Positions 1 through 12,557 of a DNA stretch of 64,000 nt are shown here, piece by piece (position 1 is the stretch's first letter; each line of letters opens with the position of its first letter). Below the pieces are notes generated by a model. The model was not told the DNA's origin. It worked only from the letters and a program-made list of their open reading frames with translations, and made no database searches. Source of the stretch: Marsupella aquatica. Lineage: Eukaryota > Marchantiophyta. The stretch covers positions 21,142,001 through 21,206,000 of the forward strand of contig OZ316895.1 of assembly GCA_973895155.1 (NCBI GenBank). Direction: 5' to 3'. Position numbers and translations under genes: made by a program.

Positions 1-130
1 AGGGTCGGGGCCCAAAACTTTCCCGACCATCTCCTGGCCTGGTCCCAAAATTTCCCCACCCCCTCCTGGCCCGGTCCTGAACTCTCGGGGTTGGGGTCAG
101 GCTGGGTCGGGCCCAGGGCCATGACGACCG
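1..130. repeat. GC-rich block with a duplicated ~35-bp unit
   Basis: Two diverged copies of a unit reading CCCAAAA..CTCCTGGCC.GGTCC start at about 10 and 45, followed by G/C-rich text rich in GGGCC. It looks like the edge of a longer repeat that begins outside the window. No open frame is convincing. Confidence 0.5.
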
Positions 131-817
131 GGTGTGACAAATGTCATTTGTTGGGGTCCAGACCCCTTATTTGTCCAAAAAGTCCAAACCAGGCTCCACA
201 GGCCAAACTGAATAATGAGAGGAGACACTGTCTTGGTGTAAAATTTTAGCATCCTAATTGGTCCCTCTATTATTTGGTCAGATGCTTGTGCTTGTCTGTT
301 TTTTAAAATGACTTGTTTTTTAGACCATCTTATTAGTTTGGTGCTCTAAAATTTTGATCTGTGGGACATTCTACTAGCCGTCTCATTTATGATGCTTGAC
401 ATTATACAATCATGGATTTTCTCTCCTTACCCATTGATTTCTTTATGGTGTATAGGGTTGGATGTCCTCTGGATAACCCTTTTCTTTAGTGGCAAAAATT
501 TGCCAAATTCCACCTCCCCAAAAAGCTTTAGCCACTTTTGGCAAAACATTGCTAGTACTTTTCTGTCTCATTAGCAAATGTCCTAACCACAGGCCCTATT
601 AATTAGCCAGAATCTAATGGTCATCCTTAAATCTAGGGAGATTCTAAGGAGATATGATGGTCTGAAAAATAATCAGATAAAGAATATTTTGAGCATCTTC
701 TCCTTTACACACACTTGAATTGGTTACTCTGGTAAAAAATAGGCTGATGTGGAAAATGGCAGCACACTGCACTGCTGCACAAGTATTCCATCATTGTCTA
801 ACTGGACATCGTAGGTT
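131..817. other. No gene recognised
   Basis: AT-rich DNA with only short open frames that resemble nothing I know. Around 360-520 the text weakly resembles the unit repeated at 818-1200 (CATTTATGAT.CTTGACATT), so an older copy of that repeat may be present. Confidence 0.4.
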
Positions 818-1200
818 TCAACTGACACATTTATGATTGTTGATCTTGGGACATTGATTTTAGTCGCTCCATACCGAGCTCCTTACCAGCTGATTTCTTT
901 CTGGTATTATGGCTCGAGTGTCCTGTGGATTGCTAAAGTGCAGCACAAAAGTCGGTCCTTGTCCAGCCTGCTAGAGTACATCCTAGATGTCAGCTGACAC
1001 CTTTATGATTGCTGGACATTGATTTTAGTCTCTCCTTACCATGGGATTTCTTTACTTAGAATTATGTCTTGAGTGTTCTGTGTCCTATTGTTAAAGGGCA
1101 GGACAACACTCGGTCCTTCTCTAGCATATAGAACATCCTAGACGTACTTTAGCTGACACATTTATGATTCTTGGTCACAATGATTTTAGTGTCTTAGGCT
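818..1200. repeat. Diverged tandem repeat, period ~160-172 bp
   Basis: The landmark CTGACACnTTTATGATT followed by GACATTGATTTTAGT recurs at about 822, 994 and 1153. Shared text between landmarks includes TCGGTCCTT and ACATCCTAGA. Spacing is 172 then 159 bases, so units differ by small indels. No coding potential is seen. Confidence 0.7.
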
Positions 1201-3030
1201 GTTGATTTATTTGTGGTAAGAGCCTGCATGCACATTCTTTGAATGTTCATATAAATGATTACAAAAATCATCATAGGACTATCATTTTAACATGCATACT
1301 ATCTTATCCTTATTTTCACCTGCATACACGTTGGTGGGGCCCTAGAGTAGCCTAGACCCCAACTCTAGCTTCTCATTGCCAATTACTGGTAAGACTCTCG
1401 CTTGGTGTCGAGTGGATCCATATGGAAAGATATATGATAGTGCCACTGTTGGCTTTACAAGAACTCAGCGGCAATAATTTGGTTTTTTTTTCTATGTGTG
1501 GGATGCAATCATAGCCATTCAAATGTGGGGATAGGTCACACTTTGGTCTACGTGAACTAGGGGGCACAATCAGGCAAAACTATTAACGTGTAGGGCAACC
1601 CATCCCCAAGGGAGGGTAATGGGCTGCAATCCCCGAGGGCACTGACCCAAGGGGGTTACAACCATTATCCCCAAATGAAGATGAGTTACCAAGCGTAATG
1701 CCTGAGTGAAGTTTTACACAACATTCAATTCAGTCTTGCATAGGAAAAGTCTGATCGGTCACTGCCTGCCACTTGCACTATGCTCTATTCCCCTGCTCTA
1801 TTCTCATTCAAATTTCATTATCCCCAGGCCAGGCTGGCCTAGGGGTTCTGTGTGGCTTCACCTGGGGGTAATGCCTCATAACTTCTTACAGACTTCCAAA
1901 GGAAAAAATTAAGGAAGGGTTTATGATCCTGCCATCTTCCCCCCAACTCAACACCATGGTGCTGTGTTCAAATAGTGGCAGTGGGGAGCTCTATTTAATA
2001 CAGTGCCTGGGGGGTTGTGATTGAGTTTTGATTTTATTTTATTTGTGGCGTTGTGTTTGAAATATGATGTTGGGTTCAAATATTGGCGTAAGTTGTGATA
2101 TAGTGACAAGTGTCAAGATGAATGTAGCCAGCCAGGGTGTAAGCAAGAATGGCAGGCATAGAACTTATGTGTCTTAGAGAGAACTAATTGTGCTTGAGTT
2201 TAAGCTTCTTCTACTTACCAACAATATTTCCTCTCTAAAAGGAATGTGTGGCTAAATAATTCAAACACAGAATGTGAGTCAGTTTAATCTACCTTTTTAT
2301 GATTCCTGCATGGTGCGTTTGGACATTGATGTAATTATTGTGCAATCATGTAAATTTGCTGATTGGTCTTTCAGTCTAGTATGTCTGGGATTGACACAAT
2401 TATTTTGCAATTATGTAAAGTTGTTGATTGGTCTTTCAGTCTAGTATTTCTGGGCCATATTGCTCGCAAATAAATTGAAACAACCAATTCTATTCAGGGT
2501 CTATGCATTTATTATCTCGAGACATGATGCATTTGGCTCACTCAGGCATGCTGATTAATTTTAGTGTGTACAACTGGCCCTCCCCTATGCTTTGAATGGA
2601 GATACACAGACTAAAAGCCCCCACCTTCTTGTAAGCATCCCCCAAGGTGCCCCATTTTTAGACTCTGCTTGTGCCTAGGGATGGGCATGAGATAGAGTCT
2701 GGGTACAACACAAGTGTCCTGTCTCTCTTGTGATTCAAAGCGTTTCTTTTTAGACTATGCTTGTGCACAGGGACAGGCAAGGGAGTGAGGGTGCACAGGA
2801 GCCCTTCCTGTGTACGGGCCGGCACCTGTATTTAGGGTAGTTATTACAATCTTCTTGATTTTGATCATGTGTGCTAGCCTCATTACATGCATGTTCTTTG
2901 AAAGTAAATAAAGATGAGGGAAAATAAAAACCTTGCAGAAAAATTCCATTCAATTTCTTGATAGTCTTTGCCCCCATCTGTGTTCCTTGTCTGCACCCTA
3001 CTCTGCGCCAATGTGCTCTCACTTAAATCA
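1201..3030. other. No gene recognised
   Basis: Short open frames on both strands, none with family resemblance. A local duplication around 2335-2450 repeats the phrase GTTGATTGGTCTTTCAGTC. The open frame at 2750-3022 (minus) has no recognisable domain. Confidence 0.4.
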
Positions 3031-3200
3031 GGTATCCACTCATTTAGATCGAGTCAATGTCAAGAGATTCACTCTAGGCCAAGGGAGTAATGCACCAACA
3101 CTTTCAGGTATCCACTCATTTAGAGTCAACGTCAAGAGATTCACTGTAGGCCAAGGGAGTTAATGCACCCTCACTTTCAGGCATCCACTCAGTCAAGGTA
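3031..3200 (+). repeat. Minisatellite, 73-76 bp unit (hairpin family, plus orientation)
   Basis: Units start with GGTATCCACTCATTTAGA at 3031 and 3107, with a partial third (GGCATCCACTC) at 3180. Each unit continues with AGATTCACTCTAGGCCAAGG and a TAATGCACC..CACTTTCAG tail. The AGAG..CTCTAG part can fold back on itself. Related copies occur elsewhere in the window in both orientations. Confidence 0.8.
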
Positions 3201-3559
3201 GTGTGGTCTTCAATTCAGGTTCTAGTTCACTCTGAATACCTTGACACATCAGCACATTTCTCAATGATTCTATCTTGTTAGAAACAAACCATATGAATAT
3301 AATATAGTCTGCTAGGCTAAATTTTTTTCCCTGCGCTGGGTGTTCAGGCTAGGATGTTGTCGGTTCACATGGCAAAACTTTGTTAGTTCTGTCCATGTTT
3401 GACAACCTTAACATAATGTTAAGATTGGTCACTTATCCCTTTATGGGATATACAGTGTCTCATATATATACTGTCTCCCTGAGTATATGATAGATTATCT
3501 CATTGAATATATATTCCATAAAGCGATATCTGCCTCCGTCGACCTTAACCATATATATA

Positions 3560-3765
3560 CTTTAGAGTCATCTAGTGTAGAGATTCACTCTATGCCAAGG
3601 GATTTATACATGCACCAACACTTTGAGGTATCGACTCATTTAGAGTACGTCTCCGTCTAGAGATTCACTCTAGGCCAAGGCACGGAGTAATCTTACTTAT
3701 AAAGCCCAATTACAAGCTCAAGTTGGGGCCTAGGCTTCTAGAGTGAAGCCTCTAGACTGTAACTC
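3560..3765. repeat. Further copies of the hairpin minisatellite, including an inverted one
   Basis: Plus-orientation copies at about 3573 and 3655 read AGATTCACTCTAnGCCAAGG. At about 3736 the sequence TCTAGAGTGAAGCCTCTAGA appears. It is an imperfect palindrome and matches the reverse complement of the same unit, so a head-to-head arrangement is visible within 200 bases. Confidence 0.7.
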
Positions 3766-4254
3766 CATGTCTCATCATGTGAATGGGAAAACTAATGACC
3801 ATGATGTATGTCAAATCATAAACATGTACATTTTTTGTCATGATTTATTTTTACATTAAAAATTGGGGTTTATGGCCACCATAACATATGTGCATAAAAA
3901 GAGCGATGCACTGCATAGAAAAGGGTATGGTATTATATATGGTTATTAAAATGATTATATGCGTGATAATTTTTTTTATCATTTTAGTAACCTTCAAAAC
4001 ATGTGAGTAAGTAATATATTTTGATGATATTTTTATTGTACTCCATGTTATTCATGTTCAAAGAACGGGTAGGCAAGGCTAGTGTGGGGAGTAATGCACC
4101 CTCACTTAAGTTTCAATTCAATCACAATGGTTCTTCGCATAATTATGGTATTTACTCTGACAAGATAGTTAGGTACAACAGGTAGCAAACACTTAGGCAT
4201 GGGCTAATCATTGCTAAGTAGCATTAATTAGCCTCATTATTGTTTTTGGTAGTT
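3766..4254. other. No gene recognised
   Basis: AT-rich spacer. A lone GTAATGCACCCTCACTTAAG around 4091 matches the tail of the hairpin minisatellite unit, so this spacer probably contains eroded copies. Confidence 0.4.
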
Positions 4255-4330
4255 AATCCCTTTGAGGTATGCACTCATTTAGTGTCACCGTCTGACCAGA
4301 GATTCACTACAGCCTGGAAGGGAGTAACTT
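4255..4330 (+). repeat. Single degenerate copy of the hairpin minisatellite
   Basis: TTGAGGTATGCACTCATTTA, then GTCACCGTCTGACCAGAGAT and GGGAGTAAC follow the same order as the unit at 3031. Several substitutions have broken the hairpin. Confidence 0.6.
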
Positions 4331-5601
4331 TTCATTACGGTTTATTATTATGGACCCCATTAGAGATCCCTTCCAAAATTCAAGACTCCACAGCGTGCCA
4401 CATCATCAAGACTCCACAGCGCGCCCTAGAAACAATAATGGATTTGTTTCCAAATAAAAATAAGTATTCATTTCATGTTTGTGGGAAGTTCTTGGTAAAA
4501 ATGAGAGCGCCATGCCGTAAAACATAATGTAACTTTATGTGACATAACCGTTTTAGTTACCATTTTAGTTACACCAAAATCTTGAAACAAACATGGTTCG
4601 TGACAAATTCCTGAGCCTGAATTGATTGAATGCAAGATTGACATCAAGGTGGCAAGCGTTCGGAAAAAAGATTGGAAGATGGTCTGCACTATTACTAGCC
4701 ATACAAGACTTGAACGTGACATGGGTGTGGAAGTTCTTAGGTAGACGAGTTTATAAATGAAGATTCTATACAATATATCATACCAACATATTGTGAGATC
4801 CAATATCCCTCACTGCACAATGAATGACAAAATTTTGTGCGCATTGACGAAGGGATGATGGCTAAGAAGCAAGAAGGAAGAAGGCAAGAAAGAACAAGAA
4901 CGATGAGACTGGCATGATAACTGTGGGCAAGCTAAGACCAAGAAAGGGTGCCAGGAAGGACGAGAACGTACTCTGAGAGATTGAACTCTTCACCTCTACA
5001 TCAATCAGGCAATTCCAGTGCACCTTTCAACTTTTGGTACACTTTGTGAGGTCCGATCTCCCCCTTATGCATATGGGATCGTCAAAGGTTACCATTAGCG
5101 AAAGAGGAGAACAACTCCCAAAGCTACAATCATCCATTTTCCTTGACAATAATGGCTTCAGCTATAATGTGAGCATCAATTGATCTTCCCTTTGCAATTT
5201 TCCTCTCTCACCCTCATTCTGTTGTTCCAGACTTTTGACGTTAAAAATAAACTTCTCTTTGTCCCACTTGCTGATCGAATTCAACTCGTCTGACTAAATC
5301 TGTATATATGGCTTCAATCAATGCTAGCTACAAATACAATGAACCCTCACCGCAGAATATCTAGAATCATCTTAGTCGTAAGGCTCAGGGAAAGCAAAAG
5401 CTCCAATAAACACTCAAAACTAGGGTTCTGTAGATAAGGTTCAAAAATTCACTTCTCAGCTCTAGTCCACACAGTATAGCACACACCTCATTGGGATGAA
5501 ATATGTACCAGGAATTGGCATTGGCCAGTTTGAAATTAGTTGTTAATAAAAGTGAATTATGTACACAGGTAGTGAGAAGCAATTGTCTTTCAGAACGCAA
5601 T
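4331..5601. other. No gene recognised
   Basis: Short open frames only. Nothing matches a known protein family by eye, and no RNA gene is apparent. Confidence 0.4.
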
Positions 5602-5769
5602 GGTCTTTTCATGGTCAGCTTCATTTTTGTTTTCCATTTGACTGATGTTTTCAATCTATAACAACAGAAAATTAGAATGTAGGCAGGTCTTTTCATGGTC
5701 AGCTTCATTTTTGTTTTCCATTTGACTGATGCTTTCAATCTATAACAACAGAAAATTAGAATGTAGGCA
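5602..5769. repeat. Near-perfect 84-bp tandem duplication
   Basis: Copies 5602-5685 and 5686-5769 differ at about one base (GATGTTTTC versus GATGCTTTC). The period is divisible by three, and a minus-strand open frame (5385-5798) reads through both copies, giving a 28-residue protein repeat. I do not recognise that frame and do not call it a gene. High identity suggests a recent event. Confidence 0.9.
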
Positions 5770-6048
5770 GGAACAGTGGCCTGGAGTTTCTGAAGCAAGT
5801 CTTGAAAAGGTCAATATATTCAGAGGACAGAGGCTTCCCATGTCATGTGTGATAGGTGGAAAAGTGGATGTAGCCAATTAATTAATTAGATTACTTTCTC
5901 TATTATGACAATCGTCTGTTTCTTCTCTGATGTCTTTTCCAGAGGCGTCGTATACTCTTATCAAACTCCCTTGAAAGGAAAAGCTTGGTGGAGTGCTGTG
6001 CTGTACATGTACTCGAGTAGACACGCCGACATATTTTGGCAGCAATCT

Positions 6049-6114
6049 TTTGTGGGTGAGGCTGGCCGTGAGTCTCGATCGTTTGTGGGTGAGGCTGGCC
6101 GCGAGACTCGATCT
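6049..6114. repeat. 33-bp tandem duplication
   Basis: The unit TTTGTGGGTGAGGCTGGCCG plus GAGnCTCGATC occurs at 6049 and 6082, with two or three differences. A plus-strand frame reads through it, but there is no family match. Confidence 0.85.
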
Positions 6115-7049
6115 GAGCTAGCCAGCATTAGGGGAAACTGGAGAGATTCTTTTCTAGCTGAAGAAGTGGAATGAAATCTAGGAAGGAAACCATGATTATG
6201 ATTTTGCTCCAATGAAGAAGACGTACGTTCCTGCAGAGCCTGCCTCCCACACCGCCGCTGGCTCCGCGCACGGATCGGTCACTGCAATAGTGCAAGTGTT
6301 CCATGCGTCGAAGCGGGCTTTTGCTTTTCAATCCCCAAAAATACAAAATGGCCACAACCGTTGACGAATCTTTAGCAGAAAACTGCAGTACTTACTCAAA
6401 AAGGGAGGCTGTGGGACCAGAAACCACTCAATTGCTCACGAGTCACCCACGGTGCAACGGGCTCACATGGTGAAGCATCAAATCACGAAACTTGCGAAGC
6501 AATCTATCCGTGAGTCTCTATCGATCGAGCCTGACCTGACCTGAACCCCATCTCCCAAAGTTATCAAGCCCCGGAAAGTAGAGATTAAAAAGAAACAGCG
6601 GGTGGCCGCGTAGGACAATTTGTTGAGAATCCTGTGTTATGATGTAAAGTTATAAAGTTAGCTTCAATTAATCTAGCAGTAGAAAGAAGTTGACAGCAAA
6701 GCTCAGACTGAGAGAGGGCCGGGCTTTACATTGAAACCCAGCCGTTGTAGTGTTGTACTTGTGTTCTCTTTATTTTTGGAACCAGACTTCCGCCGCCAGT
6801 CTATAAATTGATCTACAGTTGCGAACGGCAACCTCCAATGGATCATCAGCTGAACTTCAAATCGAGAGTTGCTGGACCCACCCAGAGGTATGGTCATCTG
6901 CAATCCCTGTCCCGATTTCTGTACCCAAATGTGACCAACGTGTAGACATCGTATCAATTCAACAAGAAAAGAATCAAGCCGGAAAGTAAACAGGCGCCTG
7001 CATCGGGAGTCGATCCCCTTCTGTTCAGTTGCGTGTTTTGTGAGGGTTA
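6115..7049. other. No gene recognised
   Basis: A 128-residue minus-strand open frame ends near 6703 but has no domain I know. Its 5' end lies in the repeat block at 7050-7600, which argues against a gene. Confidence 0.4.
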
Positions 7050-7600
7050 ACAGAAACCGAACGGGAAGGCCGCTGGATTTTCTCCTCAACTAAAATGAAT
7101 CCAAAGCCTTCCTTTCCGAGCGGTGTGTCTGAATAGTTGGATAGTAGATCCACTAGAAATATGAGAAGTTGTTAATTTGTCCCGGCAACCAATTCAGCAA
7201 CGAGAAAGCCGCTGGCCTTTCTCCTATACAGCCGTCATCCAGAGATTCCATTCAGCGCAATGTATCTTACATAGTTGGTTAGATATCCGGACAGTAGAGC
7301 TATGAGAAGCTGTTAATTGTCCTCCAGGTTCAGTTGGGTGTTTGTGAGGGCTAACGGAAATTGAAAGGGAATTGAAAGCCGCTGGATTTTCTCCTCAATT
7401 TAAAATCAACCTAATTAAAGCCTTCATTGAAAGATTCCTTTCTGCGCAGTGTGCCTCAACAGTTGATGAATTTTTCTCCTTAACTTAAAATCAATCCAAA
7501 ACCTTCATTGGGGGATTCCTTTCAAGCGTTTGCCTGAGCAGTTAGTTAATTAGAAGATCCAGTAGACTTATGAGAAGCTGTTAATTTGTCACAGGTCTTA
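7050..7600. repeat. Diverged tandem repeat, unit roughly 140-170 bp
   Basis: GCCGCTGGnnTTTCTCCT recurs near 7069, 7209 and 7377. TATGAGAAGnTGTTAATT recurs near 7158, 7300 and 7569. Between them AAAGCCTTCATTG and GATTCCTTTC also recur. Units have drifted and lost segments, so the period is irregular. Confidence 0.7.
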
Positions 7601-9340
7601 GCCCTTGCACTGGACTGCTCGAGCTAGCCAGGTTCGTGGTCTAAGGTGCCTTCCCGTTGGCTACACTGAACGAAACAGAACGAAGCCACAATACTGAAAT
7701 TTCCTTCCACAGATTCGATGCATTCTTAAGTTCTGCAAAGAATTGACACGTGTGTTTCAACTTGTGGAAACACTAGCTGGACGAGTTCTTGTTCTACGTT
7801 TGCGGCAAGTTTCCTTAGACCATTGACTTTGCTTAGAAAAGATAGAAAATATAGCCACACTGGTTTTGCCCATAAAAGAAAGTAGCCTAGTAAGTAGACT
7901 TCACCATTTCGTTTAATTTGGTCCGCAAATTAAATCGAGCCAGAGTACGGTCTAAATCAATAGCACAATTAACTGTAGCAAATCTCTCTAATGTCCTGGA
8001 ACGCTTTGAGCATGGCTAGTGCAAAATTATCTTTAAAACCTTCTGACAGAAAATAATGGACATATATGTCTGACTAATTCCTGGAAGCTTAACTTTTGCA
8101 ATGAGCATACATATCTCGGATTTTCTGGATCAGTGTGAATCATTTCTGCTGTTTCACTTTTCTCATGAAGACTTATATCTATATATATGTTTTGCATGTG
8201 AGATACGCATATGGTAAATGAATGAAGATGCAAGCTCATCCAGCCCTGGCAAACAATACACAAGAGGACAACTCAGCCAAGCCCGGTGCAAAAAAGGAGA
8301 AAGTGAGAGGGTTTAAACACATGAATTCAGACTAAGCCCAAGATATAACAGCCTCACTCAAAATTACCACGCAGCCCGCAAACGTCCTCCACAAACAACC
8401 CCGAGATATTCCATAGTTACCACTAACTGTCATCAGAAATATTTACAGCCAAAATTTGATTGAAAATGTGTCCAGCCCACAGAAGTATCCAAACTAGCGA
8501 TCGAGCAATGATGGCTCAGACCAAAAAATCTAGCTACCCTCACATGTGGTCTACGTAAACTAGTGTATGCTACGTAGGAGTCTAGTGCATGTGGAACTTG
8601 GGCCCTCGTGCACTCGATCACGCCTTCGTCTGCAGGTTGCTTTGCAAGTGATCGCAATGGACCTCCCTTCTGAGAAAATTTCGCTGTGAGTCTCCTAGAT
8701 CTCCAGCGCGCTACGTGTCTTCAAGTCAGCTGGGCCCGAACGCTTTAATTCGAGCTGCTGTGACGTAAAAGCTGACAATGGAACACAGAACAGCTCATCT
8801 GGCCAAGCTCTCCCACCGTGCACGGGAGACTCAAGTTGTTGTTCAATATATCCCGGAGTATTAACACGACCAATTGAGTGCGACTGTCAATTTTGGCTTC
8901 TCTAGCTAACGATCGAGTAAGGAACACGTACAACCCCGAACACAATCTTCCAGTTCTGCCTCAGTGAAAGGTGCTAAAAGAAATTAATGGGAGAGAGCCC
9001 TTTACTTCAGGGCATCCATTAGCTGCAGTACGTGCGATCACCGGTTGACAGGAAACTTAATTATTGGTATATTGATTGGCCCTATACATATAAAAATAGA
9101 AGCAACCGCTAATTTTAAAACATTGTCCCACTGATCGATGCATCCTACGCGTATATTGGCAAGTGAACGGTCACTTACAACGTCGAGCGGGCACCCAGTG
9201 CTTGTATATTCATCTCAATGAATGCTCCTTCAGATTCCTCATCGGGCAACGTGGTGTTTTGGGTGATATTGCATGCCGAGTGATACCGGTTGGGTATATT
9301 GGCAAAGCAACGCTCACACGCTGACTGAAACAAATAATTT
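7601..9340. other. No gene recognised
   Basis: Short open frames on both strands without recognisable domains. No tandem structure stands out. Confidence 0.35.
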
Positions 9341-9349
9341 GGCTGAGTA

Positions 9350-11400
9350 AACGTACACGAAAAAGTTAGAAATATATTCCGCGTATGGATTGACGCTACT
9401 AACGTCCAAAATGACAGCACTCCTTGGAAAAGTCCCGGGAAAAGTACTAGAGCGGTTGCATAGTTCAACGCACCACATTGAGCGGCTTACAATGCATCAG
9501 GGTTTTGTTCCTATTCGTAGTATGGCAAATTGCACACGGCAATTAAGCAGAAGCTATGCCATAATCTGTGTACAATAGTAAACTAGGAGATCGATGCACT
9601 AACCTTCCATTCTAAGATAATACGCCTTGGGCAATTTGAGACAAAGATCGGTGAGACTCTGAACGATAACAAAAATTGATCCACAATCAGGACTCTTTCC
9701 AGTCTTTCCAGTCTTTCCAGCTAGAGGAAATGGTAGTGGACCCGGTTTGCTCAGAGCATGTTCCGTCTTTTGAGTTAGCTTGTTTTAGGATTCACGGTGT
9801 TTTTCAAATTAAACCAACTGATCTATCATCTTACTGCAGTTGTTAAAACTTATAAAGTATCACCACCCACCACACAATCAATCGATCAAAAAGTCAACAT
9901 GAAAAGCAGGAGGAGAGAATTCTAGAAATATGATAGGTGTCGCCACTCACCTGCCACTCACCACACAAGTCATCAAAAAAATCAACATGCAAAGCAGGAG
10001 GAGAGAATATAAACACGAAGAAAGCAAATAGCATCACCCGCTGAGTGGTAAAATGAATCAGACTAGGTGGCGTAATAATACCTGCAGGATGACAGGATCA
10101 GAGAGGTTCAAGGCCAAAGTGCATGCATTGGTCCCAGAACCGCCGGGATGAATAACCCAACATCGATCCAGTCAAAGGGCGAGTCTACAAGATTAGCTAG
10201 AGAGCCAATCCTTCGCGAGTTGGAATGTCAAAAGTTATTCATTTAATTGAAAGATACTCTACAGTACGTCCGGGTTGAGTCCAGGGAAAATGCTCTCCAT
10301 CATAAAGTTCCGAATACTTGTCATTATTCGGCAGCAATCCTGATGTGAACCAAACCTTGATCTGACGATATATATTCTGTTGACAAAGGTAATTAGACTA
10401 GTCAGGAAGCTAGGACAAATTTTGAACTCTCCGGGCAAGGAAAAGAATCTCCACACTGTCCATACTCTGTGATCATTATTCAAATTAACTAACGATACTT
10501 CCTATTGACATCAACCAGGCATGCACATTTCCAAATTACAAACTACACTAGTATTTGAGTCTGAAGTCGATCAAGACATCCTGAAGGCACATTTCACTTT
10601 TTAAGCAAGTGGAAATGGATCACTGGATCAAGAGCCATCAATTATATATTAAACTTTCTCAACGTAAGCTCGTTACGTTCCTTACTTGTGTGCAGGGACT
10701 AGTTTAGAATGTGTGTACGTGTAGTATCAATTCCATATATATGATTTTTCACCTTGATCAATGTTTCAATAGATTCCAATCTCAGCAGCCCATCCACTGG
10801 CTTGATGCCGGGCTTGCTGTTCAACTGTCATCGTTAGATTCGAACGCAATGGGCGGAAAGAGAATTTTGTGTAGTAGACACTTGATTGCCTCTCATCTAT
10901 GGCAAAAACATGATTAATTGATTCTCATTTACGGTAAAGAACTGTACTTCCAAAAGTCTTCAGACAAATTAATTTAGTGCTGATCGACCTTCTGATGAAA
11001 ATAGGTTTACACGCGGTTCAAACAAATTATTACTCTTTAAATCCGGCCGGTTTTCAAACTGCATTGTCTGATCTGATATACTAATTATACCCCTTCACAC
11101 TTATGAGCAGGTCGACTTGTGAGTCGAGCATACAGTGTCAGTGCTAGAAATTTTGTCTGATGTAAATATACACGTACTCATGAGCAGCTCGACTTGTTTA
11201 ACACGCGCTGCACGGTGACGGTGCACTTGGAACTTTGGCACTGTTGCAGACTTGCAGGCATCTCTAAATTTGGGTGTTGAAATGGTCGAAACAACGCTTT
11301 CACCATTTCCAGGCAATAAATCGGTAATTAGTACAGTAAGTTGTAATCTGTCCTGTACGTTGGCATTTCTAATTCTAATCTCCCGTAAATCCGCCCAGAT
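9350..11400 (-). pseudogene. Possible 3' exons of a decayed WAT1/EamA-type transporter
   Basis: Two minus-strand open stretches vaguely fit later parts of the WAT1-related (UMAMIT) family. The one near 11250-11400 contains LQLTVLIT, where family members have an LSLTALxC-like helix. The one near 9350-9450 contains SIHTRNIF, where members have xIHxRGPVF. Their order on the minus strand follows the pieces at 14940-16948. The matches are weak, splice sites are not clear, and this may be coincidence. It is kept separate from the better-supported 5' part for that reason. Confidence 0.25.
9690..10010. repeat. Short repeats: (TCTTTCCAG)3 and a ~90-bp diverged duplication
   Basis: TCTTTCCAG is repeated three times near 9693-9720. 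The phrases CACCACACAA.TCAT and CAAAGCAGGAGGAGAGAAT occur around 9868-9920 and again around 9959-10008, which is a diverged tandem duplication. Confidence 0.7.
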
Positions 11401-12120
11401 TTTTGAGAGAATCATACATGGAATCATACATTCCATCTCCACCTGTCGAGGGCACCAGCTTCAATAGAGGCTTCCAGTCAACGAGTAAACTCAAAGAGAC
11501 GATCATAACTAAATGGGCTCGCAGCTAGTTGCTACATCGTAGACCTCAGAATATGGGCCGAGATTACCTCACCCGGTGTACTGTGAGAGCAATCAAACAA
11601 GACCACAGAAATCTAGAAAACACTATATAGCCTCTCAAACACGTACTGAACGTGGGTACAAGCAAGGCGTGTGGCACCTTCTTCGTTGTGGGTGGACCCA
11701 ATTCATGATGGCACCGTCATGAAGAAAGCTGCGTCAATATGTTAACCATTACTCAGTACATCGATCCTACCAACTAGTCTATAGAATCACTCGCGCGGAT
11801 TCTCTCTGCTCAATGCAAAGAAGCGTACATACTTAGTGTTACCCGAGATGGAGCTGCTGTATGTAAGTGGGAGTCTAACAACCTTAGTCAAGCCCTGGTA
11901 AGGGAGAAGATACATTACAAAAGTACAACAAGGAAAAAGCTCTAAAGTACAATTTAGGAAACCGCAAAAGAGCTCCAACCAAATGGGGCGAGCACCAAAC
12001 TCTAAAGAAGTGTCCAAACGGTAAACCCACAAACTAGAAAAAGGTCCCAAGGCGACAAACACCAAGAACGTAAACCCTAAGAACTTAATTAGAGATATGA
12101 CAAAGAAAGAGAAACAATGT

Positions 12121-12457
12121 ACTGTAATGAGCTAGTGGTTCAAATCTAGTGTCGTATATGACTAAGTCTGCAAGTGGTAGATGGATAAGGTAATGGTATA
12201 AATTACACAATAGTGTGATGAGCTCATGTACACATCTAGTGTCGTCACTAAGTATGCAAGTGATACATGGATGCCCTCTAGCGTAGTCTTCCTTTACTGT
12301 TCATGCAAGATCAAGACAAGGATTTTTCTTTACATTTTCTAAATAAAATTTGCAAGTGGTACAATCATGGATGTCGTGTACATGGGATAGTCTTCCTTTA
12401 CTGTTCATTCAAGACAAGAAATTTTCTTTACACTTTCCAAGTAAAATTAGCAAGTGG
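12121..12457. repeat. Diverged tandem repeat running into the assembly gap
   Basis: The phrases ATCTAGTGTCGT, GTCTTCCTTTACTGTTCAT, TTTTCTTTACA and GCAAGTGG recur with a period near 100 bases up to the gap. Open frames crossing the gap are artefacts. Confidence 0.65.
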
Positions 12458-12557
12458 NNNNNNNNNNNNNNNNNNNNNNNNNNNNNNNNNNNNNNNNNNN
12501 NNNNNNNNNNNNNNNNNNNNNNNNNNNNNNNNNNNNNNNNNNNNNNNNNNNNNNNNN
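12458..12557. other. Assembly gap, exactly 100 N
   Basis: A run of 100 N is a conventional placeholder of unknown true length. It sits at the end of a tandem repeat, a common cause of assembly breaks. Confidence 0.98.

Noticed and set aside
6703-7089. 128-residue minus-strand frame
   Set aside because: No domain, its 5' end is in a tandem repeat, and there is no splice support.
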